Shown here in pieces: positions 8,224 to 15,667 of a DNA stretch of 41,460 nucleotides; the first letter of the stretch is position 1; the number at the start of each line of letters is the position of its first letter. Both the position numbers and the translations under genes were made by a program. The stretch covers positions 1 to 41,460 of the forward strand of contig VAZV01000181.1 in NCBI GenBank assembly GCA_005884765.1. The letters are read 5' to 3'. Below the pieces are notes generated by a model. The model saw nothing but the letters and a program-made list of their open reading frames with translations, made no database searches and was not told where the DNA came from. The DNA is from Alphaproteobacteria bacterium. GTDB lineage: Bacteria; Pseudomonadota; Alphaproteobacteria; Rhizobiales; Xanthobacteraceae.

Positions 8224-9252
8224 CTATTGCAGCGGCGCGACGATGGTCGGGTGCTTGAACTGAGCGACGTCTAGTTTCGGCAGCATCCCGGTCTCGGCAT
8301 AGATGTCGAGCATCTTCTGGATCGCCGGGAAATTCGGTGCCGCGCCGGGATCGCGCCCGAAATCATTGTCCTTGAGGAGGTACGTGTCGAGCACCGGTAT
8401 CGGCGCCTTCAGTACTTCGGAAACTACTTTTAAAGTCTCTTCGCGGTTGGCAAGCGCCTTCTTCATGCCGGAGGTAATGTCGCGCACATAAGCCTTTACC
8501 AGATCGGGGTTCTTGTCGACAAAGTCAGCGCGGCAGGCCTCCAGGATGTGAACAATATTCGGCATCACCTGCGACAACGAAAACAGCTTGCGGGTACCGC
8601 CCTTGGCCTCGGCGCGCGCCGCGAAAGGCTGGTTCATGTTGACAGCATCGACACGACCCTGGCGCAGCGCATCCTCGGAGACGGCGAAGCCAACCTCGAC
8701 GAGCTTGATGTCCTTTGTCGGGTCGACCCCGTTTTGCTTCAGAAGCATGTTGAAGGGGCCTTGGGTGCCGCCGCCGATCACTGAAATGCCGACGGTCTTG
8801 CCCTTCAGGTCGGCAACGGTCTTGATCGGCGAGTCATTCATGACCGCCCAATAAACCGAGAAGCCGCCGGGCTTCTCGAACACATGCTGCGCGACGATGT
8901 AGGCCCTGAGGTTACCGCCGACCACGCCGTTGGCGAGCGACAGTGGCGCCTGGGTCGCGCAATCCAGCGCACCGGCGGCCAGCGCTTGCGTCATCGGCGC
9001 GGTACCCTGGAACTGCGTCCATTCGACGTTGTAGGCCTTGCCGAGATCAGGGAATTCCGTCGGCCTGCGCATCATCCAGTATTTCGATTCTTCAGCCGGA
9101 ATGGTCCAGCCGACGCGGATCGTCTGCTGCGCCTGCGAACGACCTACGCTGCCAAGAACGCAAACCATCACCCCGGCCGCCAGGATCAACCTGCATACCA
9201 TCCGCATCATCCGCACTCCGCGCTGTCCGGCGCCGACAGGCCGCATCGCCAT
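8224..9252 (-). CDS. ABC transporter periplasmic substrate-binding protein (SsuA/TauA/NMT1-like)
   Basis: A secreted solute-binding protein, about 342 residues from the ATG at 9252, which is preceded by GGAAG at a good distance. An earlier TTG at 9294 is less likely. The N-terminus carries arginines and then the hydrophobic stretch VCRLILAAGVMVCVLGSVG, with likely cleavage after SQA. The body has the two-lobed NMT1/SsuA pattern, for example VADLKGKTVGISVIGGGTQG and later QGRVDAVNMNQPFAARAE. It is the first gene of the importer operon (binding protein, dehydratase, ATPase, two permeases, NicX-like enzyme). The operon promoter must lie in the 135 bp shared with the divergent gene at 9388. Confidence 0.88.
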   Translation of the reverse strand: MAMRPVGAGQRGVRMMRMVCRLILAAGVMVCVLGSVGRSQAQQTIRVGWTIPAEESKYWMMRRPTEFPDLGKAYNVEWTQFQGTAPMTQALAAGALDCATQAPLSLANGVVGGNLRAYIVAQHVFEKPGGFSVYWAVMNDSPIKTVADLKGKTVGISVIGGGTQGPFNMLLKQNGVDPTKDIKLVEVGFAVSEDALRQGRVDAVNMNQPFAARAEAKGGTRKLFSLSQVMPNIVHILEACRADFVDKNPDLVKAYVRDITSGMKKALANREETLKVVSEVLKAPIPVLDTYLLKDNDFGRDPGAAPNFPAIQKMLDIYAETGMLPKLDVAQFKHPTIVAPLQ

Positions 9253-9387
9253 CGCTTCTTCCGTAAACCTTTCATGGTTCAAACAATCAGGCAAGCCATT
9301 GGCGGCTCGCCTGCATTCGCCCGATATGATCAGGATTTGTGCTAAGGGCTTGCCGAGTGGGCACTTCGAGGATCAAGGAGATGCGGA

Positions 9388-10281
9388 ATGACCGGACAAC
9401 AGACCGAACAGGTCGGCTATCTCGGGCTTGGGATGATGGGATTTCCGATGGCGCGGCGGTTAATCAACGCTGGCCACGACGTATCGGTCTGGAACCGATC
9501 GACCGCCAAGGCGGCCAGTCTGGTCGAGGCCGGCGCAAAGCTTAAGGCCCATCCGCGCGAAGTGGCCGACAGCGCCACGGTGCTTTTCGTGTGCGTCACC
9601 GATGCCGCAGCCGTAGAAGAGGTGGTGTTCGGCGGCGACGGCCTTGCCGCGGTATCCGGCGCCGGAAAGCTGGTTGTCGATTTTTCCTCAATCCACCCGG
9701 ATGCTGCACGCGATATCGCTGCTCGACTGAAGGCAGCCAACGGGATGGGATGGGTCGACGCCCCGGTGTCCGGCGGCACCAAGGGCGCCGAGGAAGGCAC
9801 GCTCGCGGTCATGGCCGGAGGCGATGGCGCTGACATCGAGAGGGTGAGGCCCTATGTTCTCGCGATGGCGCGACGGCTTACCCATATGGGTCCGATCGGC
9901 GCGGGCCAGACCACGAAACTCTGCAATCAGGTGATCGTCGGATGCGCCATGGCGGTGCTCGCGGAAGCGACGCGGCTTGCAATAAACGCCGGGATCGATG
10001 CGGGACGGCTGCCGGAGGCGCTGACGGGCGGCTTTGCCGATTCCATTCCGCTGCAATTGTTCGTGCCGCGCATGGTGCAAGGCATTCATTCGCCGCCGCT
10101 CGGACGCATCTCGACGATGCTGAAGGATCTGGACACCGTGGCCGACGTTGCACGCAGCACTTCGAGCCCGGTTCCGATGGCGACGCTGGCAGGACAATTG
10201 TTCAGGCTAGCCAAATCGTTACGCGGTGAGGATGCCGATGCGCTCGAGATTTACAAATTATCGGCTTCACACGTCCGTTAA
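9388..10281 (+). CDS. Beta-hydroxyacid dehydrogenase (3-hydroxyisobutyrate dehydrogenase family)
   Basis: A 297-residue NAD(P)-dependent oxidoreductase of the 3-hydroxyisobutyrate/tartronate-semialdehyde reductase family. The cofactor loop is GLGMMG at residues 13-18, the substrate loop DAPVSGGTKG includes S128-G130, and the catalytic lysine is K177 in GAGQTTKLCNQ. AAGGAG lies seven to eight bases before the ATG. It is transcribed divergently from the importer operon and is followed by an alcohol dehydrogenase gene. It is the first of three members of this family in the window. It probably oxidises a short 3-hydroxy acid or reduces a semialdehyde; the substrate is not determinable. Confidence 0.9.
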   Translation: MTGQQTEQVGYLGLGMMGFPMARRLINAGHDVSVWNRSTAKAASLVEAGAKLKAHPREVADSATVLFVCVTDAAAVEEVVFGGDGLAAVSGAGKLVVDFSSIHPDAARDIAARLKAANGMGWVDAPVSGGTKGAEEGTLAVMAGGDGADIERVRPYVLAMARRLTHMGPIGAGQTTKLCNQVIVGCAMAVLAEATRLAINAGIDAGRLPEALTGGFADSIPLQLFVPRMVQGIHSPPLGRISTMLKDLDTVADVARSTSSPVPMATLAGQLFRLAKSLRGEDADALEIYKLSASHVR

Positions 10282-10310
10282 GCAGCGATCTGAACTCGAC
10301 CCGATTGAGC

Positions 10311-10379
10311 TTACGCCGTCGCAAGGGTCAAGAAACCGATTGCGGCGGCGTCGAGGACGGCTACAAATGTCTTTGGCAT
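10311..10379 (-). CDS. Possible 22-residue hydrophobic peptide or signal-peptide remnant
   Basis: A short frame starts MPKTFVAVLDAAAIGF and reads 22 residues. AGGAG sits four to five bases before the ATG on the minus strand, a better ribosome-binding site than many large genes here have. The product looks like a complete signal peptide that hits TAA just where the mature protein should begin. It may be the decayed 5' end of a secreted-protein gene or a genuine tiny membrane peptide. It lies antisense in the gap between two plus-strand genes. Confidence 0.35.
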   Translation of the reverse strand: MPKTFVAVLDAAAIGFLTLATA

Positions 10380-10408
10380 CGAACTCCTAGAACTCAGGTT
10401 GCGCTGCA

Positions 10409-11560
10409 ATGTACAACCCCGCCCGTGTCAAAATATCTCCCGAATTGCCCATTCCCGAGCAAATGCGAGCCTGGGTGCTTGGCGGCCCCGATGAACTGTT
10501 CCTGCGCGACAAGCCAACGCCGGTTCCGGGACGCGCCGAGGTGCTGGTTCGCATCGACGCTGTAGCGATCTGCGCGACCGATCTTGAAATCATCCATGCA
10601 GGGTCGCCGGCCCACATCCAGGGCGGCCTGCCCTTCAACAAGAACTTTACGCCGGGGCACGAATATATGGGCGCGATCGCAGCGCTCGGGCCGGATGTCG
10701 ACGAGTTCGCAATCGGCGAGCGGGTGACCGTGGAAATCCATGCCGGTTGCGGCCAGTGCAAGCGGTGTCGCCAAGGCATGTACACCGCGTGCCTGAACTA
10801 TGGAAAACCAGAGAAGGGTCATCGCGCCAACGGCTTTACCACCGACGGCGGATTTGCCGAATACGCGGTCAATCACATCAATACGCTGGTGCGCGTGCCG
10901 GATACTATGAGCGACCCGGAAGCAACCCTGGTCGTTACCGCGGGAACCTCGATGTACGGTCTGACCGAGCTCGGTGGGCTGGTTGCCGGCGAAAGCGTGG
11001 TCGTGATCGGCCCGGGCCCGATCGGGTTGCTCGCGGTTGCCGTTGCCAAGGCGCTCGGCGCAAGCCCGGTGATCTTGACGGGAACGCGCAACAAGCGCCT
11101 TGCGATCGGCCAGGAATTAGGTGCGGATCGCGTGGTCAATATCAACGATGAGGATGCGGTCGGCATCGTAAGGCAGCTCACCGGCGGGATCGGCGCGGAT
11201 TATGTGATCGAATGCGCCGGCACGGAAGCAACCATCAACCAAGCCATCCACATGACCAATCGAGGCGGGAAAATCTGCCTCGCAGCGTTTCCGCACGACC
11301 CGGTGACGACCGATATCGCGCACCTCATAAGAAACAACATCTATGTCTATGGCATTCGCGGTGAGGGTCGCAGCGCCACCCACCGCGCCATGGAACTGAT
11401 GGCGGAAAAACGCTTCGATGCGACCAGGATTCACACCCACACATTCCCGTTCGCCGACCTGCCCACCGCGCTGCGTTACGCCCGCGAACGGGTCGAAGAC
11501 GCGATCAAGGTCGTGGTTACCAATGAGCAGGCGAGCGCAATTGCCAGCGCGGCGGAATAG
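10409..11560 (+). CDS. Zinc-dependent alcohol dehydrogenase (MDR family)
   Basis: A 383-residue medium-chain dehydrogenase/reductase. Catalytic-zinc ligands are C55 (AICATD) and the H84-E85 pair of GHEYMG. The structural-zinc cysteines are C114, C117, C120 and C128. The NAD(P) loop is the glycine-rich VVVIGPGPIGLLA near residues 195-207. The reaction is reversible oxidation of a primary or secondary alcohol or polyol. The ATG has only a weak ribosome-binding site. It follows a beta-hydroxyacid dehydrogenase gene by 127 bp and ends at a strong hairpin terminator. The alcohol cannot be predicted. Confidence 0.9.
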   Translation: MYNPARVKISPELPIPEQMRAWVLGGPDELFLRDKPTPVPGRAEVLVRIDAVAICATDLEIIHAGSPAHIQGGLPFNKNFTPGHEYMGAIAALGPDVDEFAIGERVTVEIHAGCGQCKRCRQGMYTACLNYGKPEKGHRANGFTTDGGFAEYAVNHINTLVRVPDTMSDPEATLVVTAGTSMYGLTELGGLVAGESVVVIGPGPIGLLAVAVAKALGASPVILTGTRNKRLAIGQELGADRVVNINDEDAVGIVRQLTGGIGADYVIECAGTEATINQAIHMTNRGGKICLAAFPHDPVTTDIAHLIRNNIYVYGIRGEGRSATHRAMELMAEKRFDATRIHTHTFPFADLPTALRYARERVEDAIKVVVTNEQASAIASAAE

Positions 11561-11570
11561 AAAATAAAAA

Positions 11571-11604
11571 GAGCCCGCCCACAAAATGTGGGCGGGCTCG
11601 TTTT
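11571..11604. terminator. Strong bidirectional Rho-independent terminator
   Basis: A 13-bp perfect stem, GAGCCCGCCCACA at 11571-11583 and TGTGGGCGGGCTC at 11587-11599, closes over a three-base loop AAA. A T-run follows on the plus strand (GTTTTAT). On the minus strand the stem is followed by the complement of AAAATAAAAA, also a T-run. It therefore ends the alcohol dehydrogenase transcript and can also stop transcription arriving from the molybdenum hydroxylase operon. Confidence 0.9.
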
Positions 11605-11679
11605 ATCACTCCAGAAAATCGACTTGGCTCTGCCCCGGGGCTTGCTCACCCCGGGCAATAGCGCTCCTTGATGTTGTTG

Positions 11680-11748
11680 TCAGCCATGAATGATCCCTTC
11701 GGAGGGCTCCTCGAGCATGATCAGGTCGGGTTTGGCGATCAGATTCGT
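11680..11748 (-). pseudogene. Fragment resembling the Walker B region of a LivF-type ABC ATPase
   Basis: Just past the end of the Mo-hydroxylase large subunit gene, another minus-strand frame reads TNLIAKPDLIMLEEPSEGI and then hits a stop. This matches the Walker B/D-loop stretch of LivF/UrtE ATPases; compare VLLLDEPSEGLAP in the intact livF at 25316-26038. Nothing else of an ATPase surrounds it. The most economical reading is a scrap left by a deletion or rearrangement that placed the coxL end here. The match is short, so chance is not excluded. Confidence 0.45.
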
Positions 11749-14135
11749 GCCAGCGCCGTCAGGATAACCTGCGGCGTTAGCGGAATCTCTGTAACTATGG
11801 CACCGAACGGCCTGAGCGCGTCGTTGACCGCATTGGCGACCGCCGCGGCCGCTCCTGCCGTGCCAGCCTCGCCTGCGCCCTTTGCACCCAATTCGCTTTC
11901 TGCCGTCGGTGACACTACGTGGCCGACATCTATATCCGGCATCTCGGCGGCCATCGGGACCAGATAATCGGCCATGTTGGCATTGGTGAGCTGGCCGCGC
12001 TCATCGTAGATGCATTTTTCGAACAGCGCCGCGCCCAACCCCTGCACTACGCCACCCCTGATCTGCTCGTCGACCAGTTGCGGATTGATGATGGTGCCGC
12101 AATCTTCAACGACCCAATGTCTCAACAGCTTGATGAAGCCGGTCTCGGCGTCAACCTCGAGCCACGAGGCCTGGACGCCGTTGGTGAAGGCGAATGGATA
12201 TTCTCGCGGTACGAAGTGGCGCGTCGCCATCAATTCGGGTTGGATGCCCGGCGGCAGCGTGTCGGGACGGAAATAAACAACCCTGGCAAGCTCTTTCAGT
12301 TCGATGCGCGGCGTCCCGTCATCGGCGTCCACGACGCTATTACTGACGATGTCGAGTTCGGCCGCAGTGGATTGCAAGATCGCAGCCGCAACATCGAGGA
12401 TGTTCTTGCGCAGCGACTTGGCAGCTTGAAGCGCCGCCTCGCCGCCGATACCCGCGCCACGCGAGGCCCAGGTGCCGCCGCCATAGGGCGTGTTGTCGGT
12501 GTCGCCAAGAATGACGCGAACGCGTTCCATTGAAACGCCGAGCACGCTGCCGACGATTTGGGCCGTAAGTGATTCTGATCCCTGCCCCTGCTCCGTGATG
12601 CTGGTTTGGCAGATCACTGACCCCTGCGCATCCAATCGGACTGCAACGCCGTCCTGTGACGAGATCCTGGCGCCGCCCACACCGTAAAACGCCGCACTAG
12701 GATTGGTGACCTCGACGAAACTGGCGATGCCGATCCCCCGGTGGATATTCTTCTTGCGCAATTCGGCCTGCTCCGCGCGCAACAGTTGATAGTCCATCAT
12801 GCCCAACAGCTTGTCGAGCGAGGCATGGTGCGACAATTTCTCAAATCGCAACCCCGAAGGCGAAGCACAGGGATAGGCATCGTCGGCAATCAGATTGCGC
12901 CGGCGAATCTCGACCGGGTCCACCCCGATCTTCATGGCCACGAGATCGACTAGGCCCTCCGTCACCGAACATGCGATCGGATGACCAACGGCGCGGTACT
13001 GGCACATGAGGTTCTTGTTCTGGAATACGACGCGGGCCCGCGCGCGATAATTCTTCGTCACATAAGGGCTGCCAACGAGGTTGACGACCTGGTTTGCTTC
13101 GATCGCGCTGGTGCGCGGATACATCGAGTAGGGTCCGATTCCGGTGAGATCGTCGATCTCAAACGCTGTGATGGTCCCGTCGCGCTCGACACCGATTCTT
13201 CCCATGCAGCGATGATCGCGGGCATGAATATCGGTGTTAAAACTCTCGATCCGGTCGGCCACAAACTTGACCGGCCGCCGCAGCAGCTTCGACAGCGCAT
13301 AGGTTGCCATCTCGTCGGCATAGATATGGACCTTGATGCCGAAGGAGCCGCCGACATCCTTGCAGACCACGCGCACCTGCTGCTCCTGAAGCCCGAGATG
13401 CAGCGCCGCGATGTTCTGCACCATATGCGGCGCCTGCGTGCCTTGATAGATCGTAAGCCGCGCTTCCGCGGCATTCCAGTCCGCAACGACCGCCCTCGGT
13501 TCCAGCGTCACGCCGGTATGCCGGCCAAAGACGAATTCCGCTTCCACTACCGTGTCGGACTGAGCAAAGGCCCGATCGACCTGGCCCGCATCATGAGTGC
13601 GCTCAAAAGCAAGATTGTCGCCGAGCGCGGAATGAATGACCGGGGTCTTCGGATCGAGCGCGGTGCGCATGTCCGTCACCGCCTCCAGTTCCCGGTATTC
13701 CACCGTGACGTGTTCCGCTGCATCCTCCGCCGCGGCGCGACTGGTCGCGACCACCGCCGCGACAGCCTCGCCCTGCCAGCAGACGCGGTCGATGGCGATC
13801 GCGCTTTGCGGCGCCGATTTCAGGCCTTTCAGATGCGAGAGCACACCAACCCACGGCGTGATGACGGCGGCAAGCTCCTTGCCCGTCACAACGGCGATAA
13901 CGCCCGGCAAGCGCTTCGCCGCACCGCCATCAATTGCCATGATCATGGCGTGTGCATGCGGCGAGCGCAGGAACACCACATGCGCCATGCGCGGTAGTTC
14001 GATGTCGCTGACATAGAGCCCGCGCCCCTGCAGCAATCGATCGAGATTCGGCCGCGGCACAGTTTTGCCGATATAAGAGTTCGGCCGGTCCAGCACCGAG
14101 AGTATATCGCGATGAGCCGGTCTCGTCGTCATCAC
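11739..14135 (-). CDS. Molybdenum hydroxylase large subunit (CoxL/xanthine dehydrogenase family)
   Basis: A 798-residue molybdopterin-binding subunit of the xanthine dehydrogenase/aldehyde oxidase/CO dehydrogenase family. The small N-terminal domain covers roughly residues 35-150 and the Mo-cofactor domains the rest. Recognisable pieces are EPRAVVADWN, GGSFGIK, QGQGSES and the C-terminal GAKGAGEAGTAGA, whose glutamate (E756) is the catalytic base position. The sequence around QYRAVGHPIA lacks the AYRCSFR active-site loop of true CO dehydrogenase, so this is a hydroxylase of an aldehyde or N-heteroaromatic compound. It is the third gene of a medium-small-large operon with four-base overlaps. 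Confidence 0.93.
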   Translation of the reverse strand: MMTTRPAHRDILSVLDRPNSYIGKTVPRPNLDRLLQGRGLYVSDIELPRMAHVVFLRSPHAHAMIMAIDGGAAKRLPGVIAVVTGKELAAVITPWVGVLSHLKGLKSAPQSAIAIDRVCWQGEAVAAVVATSRAAAEDAAEHVTVEYRELEAVTDMRTALDPKTPVIHSALGDNLAFERTHDAGQVDRAFAQSDTVVEAEFVFGRHTGVTLEPRAVVADWNAAEARLTIYQGTQAPHMVQNIAALHLGLQEQQVRVVCKDVGGSFGIKVHIYADEMATYALSKLLRRPVKFVADRIESFNTDIHARDHRCMGRIGVERDGTITAFEIDDLTGIGPYSMYPRTSAIEANQVVNLVGSPYVTKNYRARARVVFQNKNLMCQYRAVGHPIACSVTEGLVDLVAMKIGVDPVEIRRRNLIADDAYPCASPSGLRFEKLSHHASLDKLLGMMDYQLLRAEQAELRKKNIHRGIGIASFVEVTNPSAAFYGVGGARISSQDGVAVRLDAQGSVICQTSITEQGQGSESLTAQIVGSVLGVSMERVRVILGDTDNTPYGGGTWASRGAGIGGEAALQAAKSLRKNILDVAAAILQSTAAELDIVSNSVVDADDGTPRIELKELARVVYFRPDTLPPGIQPELMATRHFVPREYPFAFTNGVQASWLEVDAETGFIKLLRHWVVEDCGTIINPQLVDEQIRGGVVQGLGAALFEKCIYDERGQLTNANMADYLVPMAAEMPDIDVGHVVSPTAESELGAKGAGEAGTAGAAAAVANAVNDALRPFGAIVTEIPLTPQVILTALARI

Positions 14136-14614
14136 TTGTGCGCCTTGCGCGAGCGGGCCGTGGTCTCGACCGCGTCAACAATGGCCTGATAACCCGTACA
14201 ACGGCAGTAATTGCCGGAGAGATGCTCACGTATCTGCTCGCGGTCCGGCTCGGCTTGTTGCAGCAGAAAATCCTGCGCAGCCATCAGCATTCCCGGCGTG
14301 CAATAGCCGCATTGCAGCGCGTTGCGATCACGGAACGCGGCCTGCAGGTCGGCCACTTCGCCGCTATCGGACAAGCCCTCGATGGTCTGGACGGACGCAC
14401 CGTGTGTCTGCACCGCCAGCATCAGGCAGGCGCGAACGATCTCGTTGTTCACGCGCACGGTACAGGCGCCGCACACCCCATGTTCACAGCCGACATGCGT
14501 TCCGGTCAAATGCAGATGCTCACGCAGGAAGTCCGCGAGATTCAGTCGGGGCAAAACGTGGGTATCGACGCGCTCGCCGTTGACCTGGAGCGAAATGGGC
14601 ATCGGCGCCGTCAT
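14132..14614 (-). CDS. Molybdenum hydroxylase [2Fe-2S] small subunit (CoxS type)
   Basis: A 160-residue electron-transfer subunit with two [2Fe-2S] clusters. The plant-ferredoxin-type cluster is bound by C43, C48, C51 and C63 (CEHGVCGAC, then RAC). The second uses C102, C105, C137 and C139 (QCGYC and CRCTGYQ). Length and cysteine pattern match the family exactly. It overlaps the medium-subunit gene upstream and the large-subunit gene downstream by four bases each, as expected for a 1:1:1 complex. It passes electrons from the Mo site to the FAD subunit. Confidence 0.95.
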   Translation of the reverse strand: MTAPMPISLQVNGERVDTHVLPRLNLADFLREHLHLTGTHVGCEHGVCGACTVRVNNEIVRACLMLAVQTHGASVQTIEGLSDSGEVADLQAAFRDRNALQCGYCTPGMLMAAQDFLLQQAEPDREQIREHLSGNYCRCTGYQAIVDAVETTARSRKAHK

Positions 14615-15489
14615 GCAACCCTCGCATCAAGGTCGGCCCGGCCAAGAAGCGTGGACACGCACCGCACAAGCAGCACCTTGGCCAGATGCCGTCGCATGGA
14701 AGCTGTAGCTTGCTGATCGTCGTGGGGTTCAAGCTCTTCGTCGAGCGCCGCTGATGCGTCAGCCATCAGCGCAGGCGTGATAACAGCGTCGATCAGCCTG
14801 CATGCGGCACTGGACAGTACCGGCCGGTCGCCGACAGCAAAGAACGCCAAATGAAGGTTGGTGAAGGCGCCATCTTTGACGACCGCGTCCGCCGCAAGAC
14901 CAGCGATCGCGTAGTCGCCGTGACGGCGCGCGAATTCGTCGAAGAAATAGGCGGCATTTTTCCGCGTCACCGGCAGCTCGATGGCGACCAGCAGTTCTTC
15001 CGCCGATAGCGCGGTCTCGTAGATGCCCCTGAAGAAATCTTTGGCCGGAATTCGCCGCTCGCCTGCCTGGCCGCGTACGATAATGATCGCGCCGAGCGCG
15101 AGCATGCAGGCTGGTAGTTCCGATGCAGGATCAGCGTGAGCCAGGCTGCCGCCAATCGTTCCCCTGTTGCGGATCGCGGGATGCGCGACATGTGCAACCG
15201 CCTTCGTCAGCAAGGGCGAATGCGCCGCGATTTCCGGCGATTTCAGCAGGTCGGCGTGGCGTGTCAGCGCACCGACAGAAAGGACCTCGCCTTTCAGCGC
15301 AATTCCACGCAATTCGCCGATGCCGCCGATGTCGACGATCAGCTCGGGTGAAATCAAACGCAAATTCATGGCGGGCATCAGACTTTGGCCGCCTGAGAGC
15401 ACCTTTGCCTTGTCACCATGAGCGGCGAGCAGCCCCAACGCATTGCCGATGCTGGTTGCGCGGGCATAAGCGAAAGCCGAGGCTTTCAT
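14611..15489 (-). CDS. Molybdenum hydroxylase FAD-binding medium subunit (CoxM type)
   Basis: The FAD subunit, 292 residues from the ATG at 15489. FAD-binding motifs are GGQSLMPAMNLRL at about residues 33-45 and TIGGSLAHADPASELP near 111-126. A C-terminal CO-dehydrogenase flavoprotein domain follows. I chose the ATG because GAAGGTG precedes it well; a GTG nine bases upstream is also open but has its purine tract too close. It is the first gene of the operon. Its promoter is shared with the divergent LLM oxidoreductase gene, and an operator-like palindrome centred near 15572 lies about 75 bp upstream. Confidence 0.93.
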   Translation of the reverse strand: MKASAFAYARATSIGNALGLLAAHGDKAKVLSGGQSLMPAMNLRLISPELIVDIGGIGELRGIALKGEVLSVGALTRHADLLKSPEIAAHSPLLTKAVAHVAHPAIRNRGTIGGSLAHADPASELPACMLALGAIIIVRGQAGERRIPAKDFFRGIYETALSAEELLVAIELPVTRKNAAYFFDEFARRHGDYAIAGLAADAVVKDGAFTNLHLAFFAVGDRPVLSSAACRLIDAVITPALMADASAALDEELEPHDDQQATASMRRHLAKVLLVRCVSTLLGRADLDARVA

Positions 15490-15539
15490 CGGCGTCACCT
15501 TCCCCAGCCGAATTTCGACCTATTTTTTAGGGATTAGAA

Positions 15540-15552
15540 GGTGGTCACCACC
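15540..15552. promoter_or_regulatory. Short perfect palindrome in the coxM/LLM divergent promoter
   Basis: GGTGGT and ACCACC arms flank a single C. It lies 12 bp from the shared 18-bp operator motif, inside the 178-bp divergent intergenic region. It could be a second regulator site or part of a promoter. Only the symmetry is observed; no regulator is assigned. Confidence 0.3.
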
Positions 15553-15563
15553 AAAGGTCAAGT

Positions 15564-15581
15564 TTGTTTATCGAACGATTA
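15564..15581 (+). promoter_or_regulatory. Operator motif copy A (putative TetR box)
   Basis: TTGTTTATCGAACGATTA contains the imperfect dyad TTATCG-AA-CGATTA. It sits midway in the divergent region, about 75 bp from the coxM start and 87 bp from the LLM start, and so could control both. It is 15/18 identical to copy B and 12/18 to the copy at 21372. The TetR gene at 17684-18370 is the natural candidate regulator, by proximity only. Confidence 0.6.
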
Positions 15582-15667
15582 TTTCGGGACCTTCGACTTT
15601 AGGGCTTGTCATGCGCGCACTAACGCGGTCTGTTCTGATTTAGAAAGGACGCTCAGGGAGCGCGGCG

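Noticed and set aside
12981..13997. 338-codon plus-strand frame antisense to coxL
   Set aside because: The coxL reading on the minus strand is complete and matches its family. The antisense translation has no recognisable feature and the codon pattern of a shadow.
11739..15489. A carbon-monoxide dehydrogenase
   Set aside because: The large subunit lacks the AYRCSFR active-site loop that carries the copper-binding cysteine of form I CODH, so a hydroxylase role is preferred despite the cox-like gene order.
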